NCBI RefSeq assembly: GCF_004001065.1
Contig: NZ_BIML01000006.1
Span: forward strand, 1 to 64,000
Origin: Paenibacillus xylaniclasticus
GTDB lineage: Bacteria > Bacillota > Bacilli > Paenibacillales > Paenibacillaceae
Length of the DNA stretch: 64,000 bases
Direction of reading: 5' to 3'
Positions 25,532 through 34,204 of this stretch are shown here, one piece after another. Each line of letters begins with the position of its first letter. The stretch's first letter is position 1. The translations under genes were made by a program, and so were the position numbers. The notes under the pieces were generated by a model. It was not told the DNA's origin and did no database searches. It was given only the letters and a program-made list of their open reading frames with translations.

Positions 25532-27165
25532 TCAATATCGGTCCGACTTGTGACCAAGCTCGGAAGCCAGCTCCATTCCGTCGCCGCTCTGCGACGTTAT
25601 GCCGCTATGGCTGCCCGCACGCTTCTTCAGCGCTTCCTCGATTGCCTTCGCAACATTCGCGCCGTATTCCGGGTCTGCCTTCGTTAAGTTCTCGATCATC
25701 CGATTACGGATGACCTCCCTGCATTCCGCCAACGCTCCGCCCAGATTGGCGATCAGATCTGCACGTTCGACCTCATCGAATTTGCGGTACGTCTCGCCGG
25801 CTTGCGCGAAGTCATTCGTCCGCTCGATTCGCTGCCGTACGAGCCGTTCGTTATAAGCAGGCTCGTAGCTCTTCCCGCGCTCCTTCGCCTCCTGCAGCCC
25901 TCCAAGTGAGGACGGCTCATAGTTAACATGCGGATTGGCGCCCGGTGGAAGATCGACCTGATAGGCCATCTGGCCGCCGCTCTGATTCGTCGCAACATGC
26001 TTCTTCGGCGCGTTGATCGGCAGCTGCAAATAGTTCGTGCCAACCCGGTAACGCTGCGTATCCGAATAGGAGAACGTACGGCCCTGCAGCAGCTTATCGT
26101 CGGAGAAGTCGAGACCATCGACAAGCACGCCCGTACCGAATGCCGCTTGCTCCACTTCAGCGAAATAGTTAACCGGATTTCGATTCAGCACCATTCTGCC
26201 AACCGGTAAGAAAGGAAACTTCTCCGCATCCCACAGCTTCGTCGGATCGAGCGGATCATAATCCAGCTCCGGATGGTCATCATCGCTCATCAACTGCACA
26301 CACAGCTCCCATTCTGGGTAATCGCCGCGTTCAATCGCCTCGTACAGATCCTGCGTCGCATGGTTAAAATTGACCGCCTGTATCCGCTCCGCCTCAGCGG
26401 CCGTCAAGTTGCGAATGCCCTGCTTCGGCTCCCAATGGTACTTGACGAGCGTCGCCTTGCCTTCCGCATTGACCCACTTGTATGTATTAACGCCCGACCC
26501 TTGCATTTGCCGATAGTTAGCCGGAATGCCCCATGGCGAGAAGAGGAACGTAATCAAATGAGTCGCTTCTGGCGAGTTGGATACGAAATCGAAAAACCGC
26601 TCATTGCTTTGGATACTCGTCACCGGGTCAGGCTTAAATGCATGCACCATGTCAGAAAATTTGATCGGATCGCGGATAAAGAACACTTTTAAATTATTGC
26701 CAACCAACTCCCAGTTTCCGTCTTCGGTATAAAACTTAACAGCGAAGCCGCGCGGATCGCGAAGCGTCTCCGGCGAATGGCCTCCGTGAATGACGGAAGA
26801 AAATCGAACAAATACCGGCGTCTGCTTCCCTGCCTCCTGGAACAGCTTTGCCCGTGTATATTTCGCTATCGGTTCGTCGCCGACCTTGCCGTACGCTTCG
26901 AAATAACCGTGTGCACCCGCGCCGCGGGCATGCACTACCCGCTCAGGTATTCTCTCCCGATCAAAGTGCGAAATTTTCTCGAGGAAGTCGTAGTTTTCCA
27001 GCGTCGTCGGTCCGCGGCTGCCTACCGTCCGAACGTTCTGATTGTCCGTTACCGGATGCCCCTGACGGTTCGTCAGCGTCAGCTCCGTCTCGCCTTCGCT
27101 GAACGGCTATCTTGTGGTCCCCCAGCTCCAAGCTTGCTATCGCCATTATTAGAATTCGAGGACAT
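25532..27165 (-). pseudogene. Haem catalase with an N-terminal frameshift
   Basis: The main frame has about 500 codons including the catalase core: [20 protein letters not shown] with the distal His, [20 protein letters not shown], and the proximal haem-ligand region [15 protein letters not shown]. It degrades H2O2. A start with a good ribosome site (ATG 27165, CTCCC on the plus strand behind it) leads into a different frame, [19 protein letters not shown], which hits a stop after 28 codons. Adding one C to the CC in GATAGCCG (GGC at about 27105-27108) gives [20 protein letters not shown] and one continuous protein. Without it only internal starts (for example GTG 26935, inside the core) remain. 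Mutation or sequencing error. Confidence 0.8.
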
Positions 27166-27274
27166 CGTCATAGCCTCCCTATCATGTCGTCATAGTGAAA
27201 TTGGTTACCTGTCCATTATTTCACTGATTGAATATGGCTATGCGTCCAAAAGGTGCTCACTGCAACTATTCACT

Positions 27275-27554
27275 TCATCCACAGATTTATCCACAGCCGT
27301 GTATAAATTGTTGTACAATTCTGTCGAAATCAAGGTCGAAAACGGCGGGATATTTCAAGGGGTTAACTAATGGAATACGACTTCGGAACGGTTGCGTGTC
27401 GTTTTTGTCCCCGTTATCCACATTATCCACAGTCAGCCTGTGAAAAAGTTGTCCACTTTTACATCACAACGACCGAAGGTTTAAAAAGTGATCATACTGC
27501 GGAATTGAAAACGTTATCAACATTTCACAATATTCTGTGGATAAATGTGGATAA
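27275..27554. promoter_or_regulatory. DnaA-box cluster
   Basis: Five perfect boxes: TTATCCACA at 27287-27295, 27414-27422 and 27423-27431 (the last two directly abutting), and the inverse TGTGGATAA at 27536-27544 and 27546-27554. One-mismatch boxes lie at 27275-27283 (TCATCCACA) and 27514-27522 (TTATCAACA); TTGTCCACT at 27449 is weaker. It fills most of the 463-base gap between the catalase start and the terminator at 27592. No dnaA or dnaN gene is present, so this is not oriC. Confidence 0.9.
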
Positions 27555-27591
27555 CTATCCATCAAAGGCATCGTTATTTACGGACTCGATA

Positions 27592-27628
27592 AAACAGGGC
27601 AGCCGACTACTCGTTCGGCTGCCTTGTT
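27592..27628 (-). terminator. Terminator behind the methyltransferase remnant
   Basis: AAACAGGGCAGCCGA / TCGGCTGCCTTGTTT with a 7-base loop. On the minus strand it is followed by TTATCGAG. Confidence 0.7.
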
Positions 27629-27631
27629 TGT

Positions 27632-27853
27632 CTACACTTTCTCTCGTATATACAGCAAATGCGAAGAAACAGCAAGATTGTACGGATTGGCTGCTTCGCG
27701 GTAAATCATCTCTAGCACGATGCTCGATGAGCCGATCAGCTTCGTCATTCGAAAGCCATGCGATGCCATGAAGGGCTCGATTTGTTCTATCGGGTAATAG
27801 TAAGCTCCCGTGAAGCGCCCCTCATCCACATGATTAAATATTCCCGTCTCTAT
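27632..27853 (-). pseudogene. C-terminal remnant of a SAM-dependent methyltransferase
   Basis: About 74 codons reading TGIFNHVDEGRFTGAYYYPI and then an end (LLYIREKV) typical of the C-terminus of small class I methyltransferases. The frame is closed upstream by a TGA at 27854-27856, and the SAM-binding N-terminal part is absent. It follows an intact methyltransferase gene on the same strand, but the two are not duplicates in the parts that can be compared. Confidence 0.55.
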
Positions 27854-27886
27854 TCAGAATTCAAATTGCGTGTCGTGCACAAATCT

Positions 27887-28621
27887 TCATATTTTGTTTG
27901 CCGCTATTAACAGAAACATCGGACGGCGAACCTCCTCCTGCCACGCCGGATTACTCTCCAGCATGCTCGGCGTCGGCTGAAGCTCCGACAGCTTCGTGAC
28001 GACAAAGCCGGCCCCAATCAACGCATTCAAATAAGAGGACACTGTTCGGTGATATTTGATCACATCATGATCGAGGAACCGAGCTTCGCGCTGCCCTTCT
28101 TGATGGTAGTTGTCAACCGGCCAATGCAGCTTCTCGCCATTCGGACCGTAATACCAATCTTGCGCAGCAAGCGCTGTAAAGATCGGATGCTCAACCGACA
28201 GCACGAAGCTTCCTCCCGGCACGAGAGCATAATAGACCTTGCGGCACACCAGATCGAACCGTTCCACATAATGAAGCGCAAGCGAGCTGATGACCACATC
28301 ATACTGTTCGTCCGCCAGCTCCACGTCCTCGATCGCCTGCCGCCGGTATTCAATACACGGATCGCTTGTCATCTCTCTGGCACGCGCCAGCATATTCTCC
28401 GACAAGTCGATGCCAAGCACCGAGCGAGCTAGCTGCTTTCGCACATACCGGCAGTGCCAGCCGAAGCCGCAGCCCAGATCAAGAACCCGCTTGTCCTTAA
28501 GCTCCGGCAGCATCGCACGGAATGTCGTCCATTCACCTGCTGCTTCCAATCCGCCTATCGATCTCGGCATCTGACTATAGTTATAGAAGAAGCTGGAATC
28601 ATCATATTTATTCTGCTTCAT
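27887..28621 (-). CDS. Class I SAM-dependent methyltransferase
   Basis: 244 residues from MKQNKYDDSSFFYNYSQMPR; GGGAGG lies before ATG 28621 (an upstream frame has no ribosome site). The SAM-binding motif is LDLGCGFGWHCRYV, followed by VLGIDLSENMLARA (acidic residue at the end of beta2), IEYRRQAIEDVEL, and YDVVISSLALHYVERFD. Close to a widespread group of UbiE-like proteins of unknown substrate. It follows the tsaD terminator, so it probably has its own promoter. Confidence 0.88.
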   Translation of the reverse strand: MKQNKYDDSSFFYNYSQMPRSIGGLEAAGEWTTFRAMLPELKDKRVLDLGCGFGWHCRYVRKQLARSVLGIDLSENMLARAREMTSDPCIEYRRQAIEDVELADEQYDVVISSLALHYVERFDLVCRKVYYALVPGGSFVLSVEHPIFTALAAQDWYYGPNGEKLHWPVDNYHQEGQREARFLDHDVIKYHRTVSSYLNALIGAGFVVTKLSELQPTPSMLESNPAWQEEVRRPMFLLIAANKI

Positions 28622-28711
28622 CGTCTTACTCCTCCCAGTCCAAGATCCGTCCCTCAATAAGACGCTGCACACTGTCTTGCAGTTGCGCGAAACGGCATAC
28701 GCGTATCACAC

Positions 28712-28737
28712 AAAAAGCCGGTCAACCGACCGGCTTT
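28712..28737 (-). terminator. Terminator of the thiL-tsaEB-rimI-tsaD operon
   Basis: AAAGCCGGTC / GACCGGCTTT with a 4-base loop, followed on the minus strand by TTTTTGTG. The tsaD TGA lies within it. Confidence 0.9.
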
Positions 28738-29792
28738 GCTGCAACTGACCACTCCTCCAGCGAAAGGAGCGGGTCAGCCTTCATATCAAGCGAAGTAAAT
28801 TCGCCATTCTTCCATTTCAGATGGGCGGCGGCGGCAATCATGGCGCCATTATCGGTGCACAGCTCAAAAGGCGGCACGAGCAATGGAACGCCCTCCGCCT
28901 CGCAGCGCGCAGCGAGTGCGGCACGAAGGCCGCGGTTAGCCGCGACGCCTCCGCACAGCAGAAGCTGCCGGGCGCCGAACGCCTCTACTGCCCGCATTGA
29001 TTTACCGACCAGCACATCGATGACGGATTCTTGGAAGCCGCGCGCGAGCGCGGCAGTCTGAATCGGCTCGCCCTTCATGCGCGCCTGATTAATCGCGGCT
29101 AGCACGGCCGACTTCAGGCCGCTTAGACTGAAGTCATAAGACTCTGGCTCCAGCCAAGCTCTCGGCAGCTCGATAACGTCCTCTGCCGACAGCGCCAATT
29201 TATCGATATGCGGGCCGCCCGGATACGGAAAATCGAGCGCACGCGCCACTTTGTCGTACGCTTCGCCGACCGCGTCATCGCGCGTCCGACCGACAATCTT
29301 GAAGGAGCCCTCCCGTTCCAATACGACGAGCTCCGTATGACCGCCTGACACCACAAGTGCTACGCATGGATAAACGATGTCATGCACAAGCGCATTGGCA
29401 TATATATGACCTGCAATATGATGCGTCCCAATAAGCGGAATATCCAGTGCCATGGCATACGTCTTGGCCGCCACGCCTCCGACAAGCAGGGCGCCTACTA
29501 GACCGGGCCCTTGCGTCACGGCGATTGCAGACAGCTCCTTCGGCTGAACGCCCGCCTGCTCCAGTGCTGCTTCCATCATTTGCGTAATCGTCTCGACATG
29601 CTTGCGGGAGGCGATCTCCGGCACGACGCCGCCGAACTTCCGATGCGTGTCGATCTGACTTGAAATCACGTTGGACATGATGTGCCGCCCGTCCCGGACG
29701 ACCGCGACCGACGTCTCGTCACAGCTTGTCTCGATGGCCAGCAGAAGGCTTTCATCCCGCTTAAGCTGCTTCTCGTTGTAAGATCCTATCAT
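28722..29792 (-). CDS. tsaD: tRNA N6-threonylcarbamoyladenosine transferase TsaD (Gcp)
   Basis: 356 residues. Features: LLAIETSCDETSVAVV, KHVETITQMMEAAL, the metal-binding GTHHIAGHIYANAL, VALVVSGGHTELV, GEAYDKVARALDFPYPGGP, and DNGAMIAAAAHLKW. With TsaB and TsaE it transfers threonylcarbamoyl to A37 of ANN-decoding tRNAs. ATG 29792 overlaps the rimI stop (TAATG); an upstream extension of 14 codons has no site. Last gene of the thiL-tsaE-tsaB-rimI-tsaD operon, as in B. subtilis (ydiA-E). Confidence 0.97.
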   Translation of the reverse strand: MIGSYNEKQLKRDESLLLAIETSCDETSVAVVRDGRHIMSNVISSQIDTHRKFGGVVPEIASRKHVETITQMMEAALEQAGVQPKELSAIAVTQGPGLVGALLVGGVAAKTYAMALDIPLIGTHHIAGHIYANALVHDIVYPCVALVVSGGHTELVVLEREGSFKIVGRTRDDAVGEAYDKVARALDFPYPGGPHIDKLALSAEDVIELPRAWLEPESYDFSLSGLKSAVLAAINQARMKGEPIQTAALARGFQESVIDVLVGKSMRAVEAFGARQLLLCGGVAANRGLRAALAARCEAEGVPLLVPPFELCTDNGAMIAAAAHLKWKNGEFTSLDMKADPLLSLEEWSVAAKPVG

Positions 29793-30286
29793 TATAGCTG
29801 AACTCCCGTCCCGGACTTGCTTAGCTCCACCCACATAATGAGCGCGTCTTCATTATTGTCCGAATAATAACCCGGCCGAATGCCGGCTGGCTCAAAGCCG
29901 AGCCGTTCATACAGCCGCTGAGCCCGATTGTTCGATACGCGAACCTCAAGCGTCATCCGATGCATGCCGTATTCTGCCGCTTGCGCCATCATCCTGCGTA
30001 ACAGCCTCTCGCCAAGCCCTCTGGAGCGGCGATCGTAACGCACCGCGATGTTCGTTACATGTGCCTCATCAATAATGGTCCACATGCCGCCATAGCCGAT
30101 AATGCCTGTGCTATCCTCCATTACCGTATAACGGGCAAAATGATTATGAGAAAGCTCATTGGTGAACGCTTCCTCCGACCACGACGTCGTGAACGCCTCC
30201 TGTTCAATCTTCACGATCGCGGGCACGTCGCTAAGACGCATCGCGCGAAACTTAACCTCTCCCGCTTCATTTACACTTGTCGTCAT
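29792..30286 (-). CDS. rimI: Ribosomal protein S18-alanine N-acetyltransferase RimI
   Basis: 164-residue GNAT protein: FRAMRLSDVPAIVKIEQEAF, HVTNIAVRYDRRSRGLGERL (the CoA-binding R-x-x-G-L-G motif), and MTLEVRVSNNRAQRLYERLGF. RimI acetylates the N-terminus of S18. Its place between tsaB and tsaD is strongly conserved in Firmicutes, which supports the assignment. It overlaps tsaB by four bases (ATGA). Confidence 0.93.
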   Translation of the reverse strand: MTTSVNEAGEVKFRAMRLSDVPAIVKIEQEAFTTSWSEEAFTNELSHNHFARYTVMEDSTGIIGYGGMWTIIDEAHVTNIAVRYDRRSRGLGERLLRRMMAQAAEYGMHRMTLEVRVSNNRAQRLYERLGFEPAGIRPGYYSDNNEDALIMWVELSKSGTGVQL

Positions 30287-31128
30287 TGTCCGCCACTTCC
30301 CGCCTGCTTCTCCTTCAGCTTTACTTCCGCCTCCGTAAGCTGCGTATAGTTCGGCACAAAGGTATGCACATCGTCATACTCACCTAGCCGTACACGTTCC
30401 AGCCCCAGCAGAGCGACGCTGCGTCCTTCCATCAGCGAGTCGGCCAGCACGACGCGAACGCCAAAGGCCTCGCACAGCTGCTGAAGCCGCTTCGCTTCTG
30501 TCTCATGCTTGGACAACTCTCCGCATATCGTAATAACAGCCGGGGCTCGGTCACCTGTATCTGCAGTCGAGACTTGCGCCAACTTCCCGTCTTCCATCCC
30601 GGAAGCTGACTGTATTCGTTCATACAGCGTATCGACCCATTCATTCATCAGCCGGATTCCGTCTCGCTCCAGACGGCTCCAAGTGCCATCCGCCCTGCCC
30701 GAAGCGAAAGCCGCTGTATATACTTGACCGCGCCTTGCATCCATAATCGGCACAATCCAGTGCAGATCGGCGTCATCTGTCAGACGGCTGCCATATGCAA
30801 GAGCCTCTAAGCTTGAGACGCCGACAATCGGCTTCGACCATGCCCACGCTAGCGTCTTCGCAACGGTCACACCGATCCGCATTCCCGTATAAGAGCCTGG
30901 TCCACGTCCAACCGCGATCGCATCGAGCTTTTCCTCCGTAACACCGGATGATGCCATCAGCCCCTTCAGCTTCGTCACAACCTCAACCGAATGGTTGCGT
31001 TCGGCCATCGATTGTACCTCGCCGAGCACTTCGTTCCCTTGGATGATAGCCATTGACATCGCAGCCGTAGACGTATCCAGCGCGACGATGACCGGTGAAG
31101 CGGTCTGTGTATGATTTCGTCCGTTCAT
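30283..31128 (-). CDS. tsaB: tRNA t6A biosynthesis protein TsaB
   Basis: 281 residues: VIVALDTSTAAMSMAIIQGN, the glycine-rich VGRGPGSYTGMRIGVTVAKT and a degenerate actin-like ATPase fold. TsaB is the scaffold pairing with TsaD. The region around 150-220 is longer than in E. coli, as in Bacilli. Overlaps tsaE by four bases. Confidence 0.95.
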   Translation of the reverse strand: MNGRNHTQTASPVIVALDTSTAAMSMAIIQGNEVLGEVQSMAERNHSVEVVTKLKGLMASSGVTEEKLDAIAVGRGPGSYTGMRIGVTVAKTLAWAWSKPIVGVSSLEALAYGSRLTDDADLHWIVPIMDARRGQVYTAAFASGRADGTWSRLERDGIRLMNEWVDTLYERIQSASGMEDGKLAQVSTADTGDRAPAVITICGELSKHETEAKRLQQLCEAFGVRVVLADSLMEGRSVALLGLERVRLGEYDDVHTFVPNYTQLTEAEVKLKEKQAGSGGQ

Positions 31129-31634
31129 TGCCTTTCCTCCCCAACATCTTCGCCGTGCATAGCAGCTAGCTCCCTTACGAATGCAGCACAGCGCTCCCCG
31201 ACGCCTCGAAGCTCGTACCGTCTGCTCTCTCCGCCGAGATGCGTAAGACGAACATGCAGCCGCTCAGGCGGCAGCAGCTCTTCGATCAGACTCGCCCATT
31301 CGACAATCGTCACACCTTCGCCGAAAAAATATTCGTCCAGCCCCAGATCGTCCGCCTCGTCGACCGACAACCGATAAACATCCATATGATAAAAAGGCAT
31401 CTGCTGCCCTTCATATTCCTTAATAATAGTAAAAGTCGGACTGTTCACGATACCGGGCACGCCGAGCGCAGCTGCAAAAGCTTGGGAGAATCGCGTCTTC
31501 CCCGCTCCCAAATCACCGTCCAGCGCCAGCACCGTACCCGGCTGTACCCAAGCTGCCAGCTGCTGCGCCAGCTGGATCGTGTCCGCTTCGTTATGGCCTT
31601 CCCATGCCGCCCGTGCCTCTGTCTCATTCACCAT
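31125..31634 (-). CDS. tsaE: tRNA t6A biosynthesis ATPase TsaE
   Basis: 169 residues from MVNETEARAAWEGHNEADT. Walker A ALDGDLGAGKTRFSQAF, VNSPTFTIIKEYEG and YHMDVYRLSVDEADDLGLDE, then VTIVEWASLIEELLP. It cycles the TsaBD complex with ATP. The ATG at 31634 is preferred (AAGGAAC upstream); the frame opens 9 codons earlier. Confidence 0.95.
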   Translation of the reverse strand: MVNETEARAAWEGHNEADTIQLAQQLAAWVQPGTVLALDGDLGAGKTRFSQAFAAALGVPGIVNSPTFTIIKEYEGQQMPFYHMDVYRLSVDEADDLGLDEYFFGEGVTIVEWASLIEELLPPERLHVRLTHLGGESRRYELRGVGERCAAFVRELAAMHGEDVGEERQ

Positions 31635-31657
31635 ACGTTCACCGTTCCTTAATCCGT

Positions 31658-32737
31658 TCAAGTAAAATGATTGTATCCCCGCTTCGGCACATGCCGTCTT
31701 CGCTCTGTTGATGACCCGCCTGCTCCTGGCACGCTTGTCACCAGCTCGACATCAGGAGCTCCTTGCTCCACCTCGCCTACAATATAAAAAGGCAGCCCTT
31801 CTGCGCTGAAAGCCGATTTAGCCTCCGCAGCATCCGAAGCTTCAATCGTCCCGAGCAGCACGTAGTCCTCTCCGCCGTACAGCATCCATTCCAGCGGGTC
31901 CATTCCCGTTACAGCCGCATACGACATAAGCGTACCGCTGCGCGGCAGCTCTAGGTCGCGCAGCACGAGCCGGACGCCGGACGCTTCGGCTATTTCCCAC
32001 GCCTCGCTCGCCAGTCCATCGCTCACATCATTGAGCGACGAGCAGGTGCTCCGCTGCTGCAGCAGCCGTCCTGCCCGAACGGAAGGAGCCGGACGGCGGT
32101 GCGCCCGAACGAGCGCCTCCGGCACAGCCTCCTGCTTGCCGGGCTCACGGCCTGCGGCTATCCCGCCCCCGCCATGCAGCAAACCGTGTAAGCCTGCTGC
32201 AGACAAGCCGACCGGTCCGGTCAAAAAAATAAGATGGCCCGGCTTCGCACCGGACCTTCGCAGCGCGCAGCCTGGCTCGACTGTCCCGACGACAGTGACG
32301 GCAATGACAAGATGCTGCGGCGCTGAGGTCGTATCACCGCCGATCACTGCAACCCCGTACCTGTCTGCGCATTCGTATAAGCCATCGTACAGCCGCTTCA
32401 TACGCTGCGGCCCCCAGCTCTTCGGCACGGAGACCGATATAAGCGCATGCCGAGGTAAGCCGCCCATCGCTGCAATGTCGCTGACATTAGCAGCCAACGC
32501 TTTGAAGCCGATATCCTCTTCCGTCATCGTCTGATCATTGAAGTGGATCGTTTCGACCATCGTATCGACAGCCATCACCCACTGCCATACTGTTTCCGGC
32601 TCTCTGGATGCTTCCACTACGGCTGCATCATCCCCGATGCCGAGCACGACACCTCGTTCCTGCTGCCATTGCGCGGACTGGCGGCCGGCCGTCCAATGGC
32701 CGATGCTCGCGAACTCGTCCAATCCACTCGCCTCCAT
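31658..32737 (-). CDS. thiL: Thiamine-monophosphate kinase
   Basis: 359 residues: GVVLGIGDDAAVV (metal and phosphate site), AVDTMVETIHFNDQTMTEED, the ANVSDIAAMGGLPRHALISV motif, YGVAVIGGDTTSAPQHLVIA, and LNDVSDGLASEAWEIAEASG. It phosphorylates ThMP to the cofactor ThDP. A Gly- and basic-rich insert (about 192-232) is longer than usual. First gene of the tsa operon, as ydiA in B. subtilis. No TPP riboswitch is seen upstream. Confidence 0.95.
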   Translation of the reverse strand: MEASGLDEFASIGHWTAGRQSAQWQQERGVVLGIGDDAAVVEASREPETVWQWVMAVDTMVETIHFNDQTMTEEDIGFKALAANVSDIAAMGGLPRHALISVSVPKSWGPQRMKRLYDGLYECADRYGVAVIGGDTTSAPQHLVIAVTVVGTVEPGCALRRSGAKPGHLIFLTGPVGLSAAGLHGLLHGGGGIAAGREPGKQEAVPEALVRAHRRPAPSVRAGRLLQQRSTCSSLNDVSDGLASEAWEIAEASGVRLVLRDLELPRSGTLMSYAAVTGMDPLEWMLYGGEDYVLLGTIEASDAAEAKSAFSAEGLPFYIVGEVEQGAPDVELVTSVPGAGGSSTERRRHVPKRGYNHFT

Positions 32738-32867
32738 GTGCGCATTCGTCCTATTCTTACGATGACCTTATTATATCGGGCTGCGCCCACTGCCGCAACA
32801 AGCGTATTGCGCTCCTGTGCACCATACTGAAGCAAATATTGGCGACGCGAGATGCTGTCATCCAGAT

Positions 32868-32902
32868 AAAAAACCTCCATGTCGCAGCAGCAGCATGGAG
32901 GT
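32868..32902 (-). terminator. Terminator of the YitT-like gene
   Basis: ACCTCCATG / CATGGAGGT with a 12-base loop; on the minus strand it is followed by TTTTTTATC. Confidence 0.92.
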
Positions 32903-32916
32903 ATAACGATGTTCAT

Positions 32917-33786
32917 TTAATGAATGTCACGCTTCTTGAAGCGCCCGCCCTTGACATCATGGATGTTGCCGACCGCCAGGAAGGCCTTCTCGTCTATCTC
33001 TTGAACGATTGATTTCAGCTTCGCCTCTTCCAGACGGGTAACGACGCAGAAGATCACTTTCTTGCTGCCGCCGGAGAATGCCCCTTCGCCATGCAGATAA
33101 GTGACGCCGCGGCCTAAGCGGCTCATAATCGCGTCGCCGATCGATTCCGATTCTTCGCTAATAATCCAGACGGACTTCGATTCGTCGAAGCCTTCGATCG
33201 TAATATCGATCAGCTTGAACGCCAAGTAATAAGCAACGAGCGAATACATCGCACGGTCCCAGCCGAACACGAAGCCCGCGCTTCCGAGAATAAAGAAGTT
33301 GAAGAACATGACGATCTCGCCAACTGAGAACGGAATTCTCTTATTAATGAGGATTGCGACAATCTCAGTACCGTCGAGAGAGCCGCCGGACCGAATGACG
33401 AGACCGACGCCGATACCGAGTATGACACCACCAAAAATAGCAGCTAGAAATGTATCGTCCGTAAAAGCCGACACCGGATGAAGCAGAAAGGTTCCCCCCG
33501 ACATGATGAGGACGCCGTACAAAGTCGATAACGCGAACGTCTTACCAATTTGCTTATATCCCATAAACAAAAACGGCAAATTGAGCAGGAATAGATATAC
33601 ACCAATCGGAACGCCTGACAGATGTCCAAAAATAATAGAGACCCCTGTAATTCCACCGTCGATAATGTTGTTCGGCACAAGGAAAACTTCCAGTGCGACA
33701 GCCATTAGAAATGCGCCGACTGTAATAATTACAATACGCCGCATTAACTCGACCTTCGTAAGTCTGCTGTGTTGTGTGTGTACCAT
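32917..33786 (-). CDS. YitT family membrane protein (DUF161 + DUF2179)
   Basis: 289 residues. Five or six hydrophobic segments (about 15-190), including VFLVPNNIIDGGITGVSIIF and GVGLVIRSGGSLDGTEIVAI, both diagnostic of YitT/YpjC/YqfU-type proteins. A soluble DUF2179 domain ends it (RLGRGVTYLHGEGAFSGGSKKVIFCV...). The function is not established. GGAAGGAG precedes the ATG. Monocistronic; its terminator lies just behind the stop. Confidence 0.93.
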   Translation of the reverse strand: MVHTQHSRLTKVELMRRIVIITVGAFLMAVALEVFLVPNNIIDGGITGVSIIFGHLSGVPIGVYLFLLNLPFLFMGYKQIGKTFALSTLYGVLIMSGGTFLLHPVSAFTDDTFLAAIFGGVILGIGVGLVIRSGGSLDGTEIVAILINKRIPFSVGEIVMFFNFFILGSAGFVFGWDRAMYSLVAYYLAFKLIDITIEGFDESKSVWIISEESESIGDAIMSRLGRGVTYLHGEGAFSGGSKKVIFCVVTRLEEAKLKSIVQEIDEKAFLAVGNIHDVKGGRFKKRDIH

Positions 33787-34059
33787 AGGATGCTCCTTCC
33801 TTTCTCTTCATATCGCTAGACTAATTATAGTATATAGGAATAGTAAGGCAATTTGAACCAAAAAGAATCGATTTCAATCGAATTTGCTCATTTTTTGATC
33901 CTCAAATCATGCGATCTTTAATTATCGATTGTTATTGGGCTCAATCTTACATTTGCTCCACTTGCATTCTACTTTATCGTGCTTGTTATACCTCGAATGA
34001 CTGTCCCTCTGTATTCCTATTAGAAGCTTTATCTAGTTTTGAAGAATTCCGCTAGTTCT

Positions 34060-34181
34060 CCCGTTGAAACGGGCTACAGCAGCGGTGCGCTTAAGGTACA
34101 GCGAGCATATTTTACACTATGAATCCCCTACTATGACAGCTGATAGGGAAGTATACCGACCGGGGATGCTAGATTCGCATC
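34060..34181 (+). promoter_or_regulatory. Candidate structured 5' leader (possible riboswitch) before the ion-transporter genes
   Basis: CCCGTT/AACGGG (34060-34073), CGCT/AGCG around 34089-34103, ATCCCC/GGGGAT (34123-34128 with 34162-34167), and an alternative overlapping hairpin GATGC/GCATC (34165-34181) just before the ribosome site AAAGGAGGAGGG. The overlapping last two stems could be mutually exclusive. I could not match it to a riboswitch class I know. The 33787-34059 stretch upstream is AT-rich and shows nothing else. Confidence 0.35.
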
Positions 34182-34204
34182 ATTGTGGAAAGGAGGAGGG
34201 TGTA

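Noticed and set aside
27275-27554. DnaA-box cluster as the chromosomal origin
   Set aside because: dnaA, dnaN, rpmH and gyrase genes are absent, and no clear AT-rich unwinding element adjoins the boxes.
27887-28621. Intact methyltransferase as the missing N-terminal part of the remnant at 27632-27853
   Set aside because: The intact gene has its own complete C-terminus (EVRRPMFLLIAANKI), so the remnant comes from another gene.
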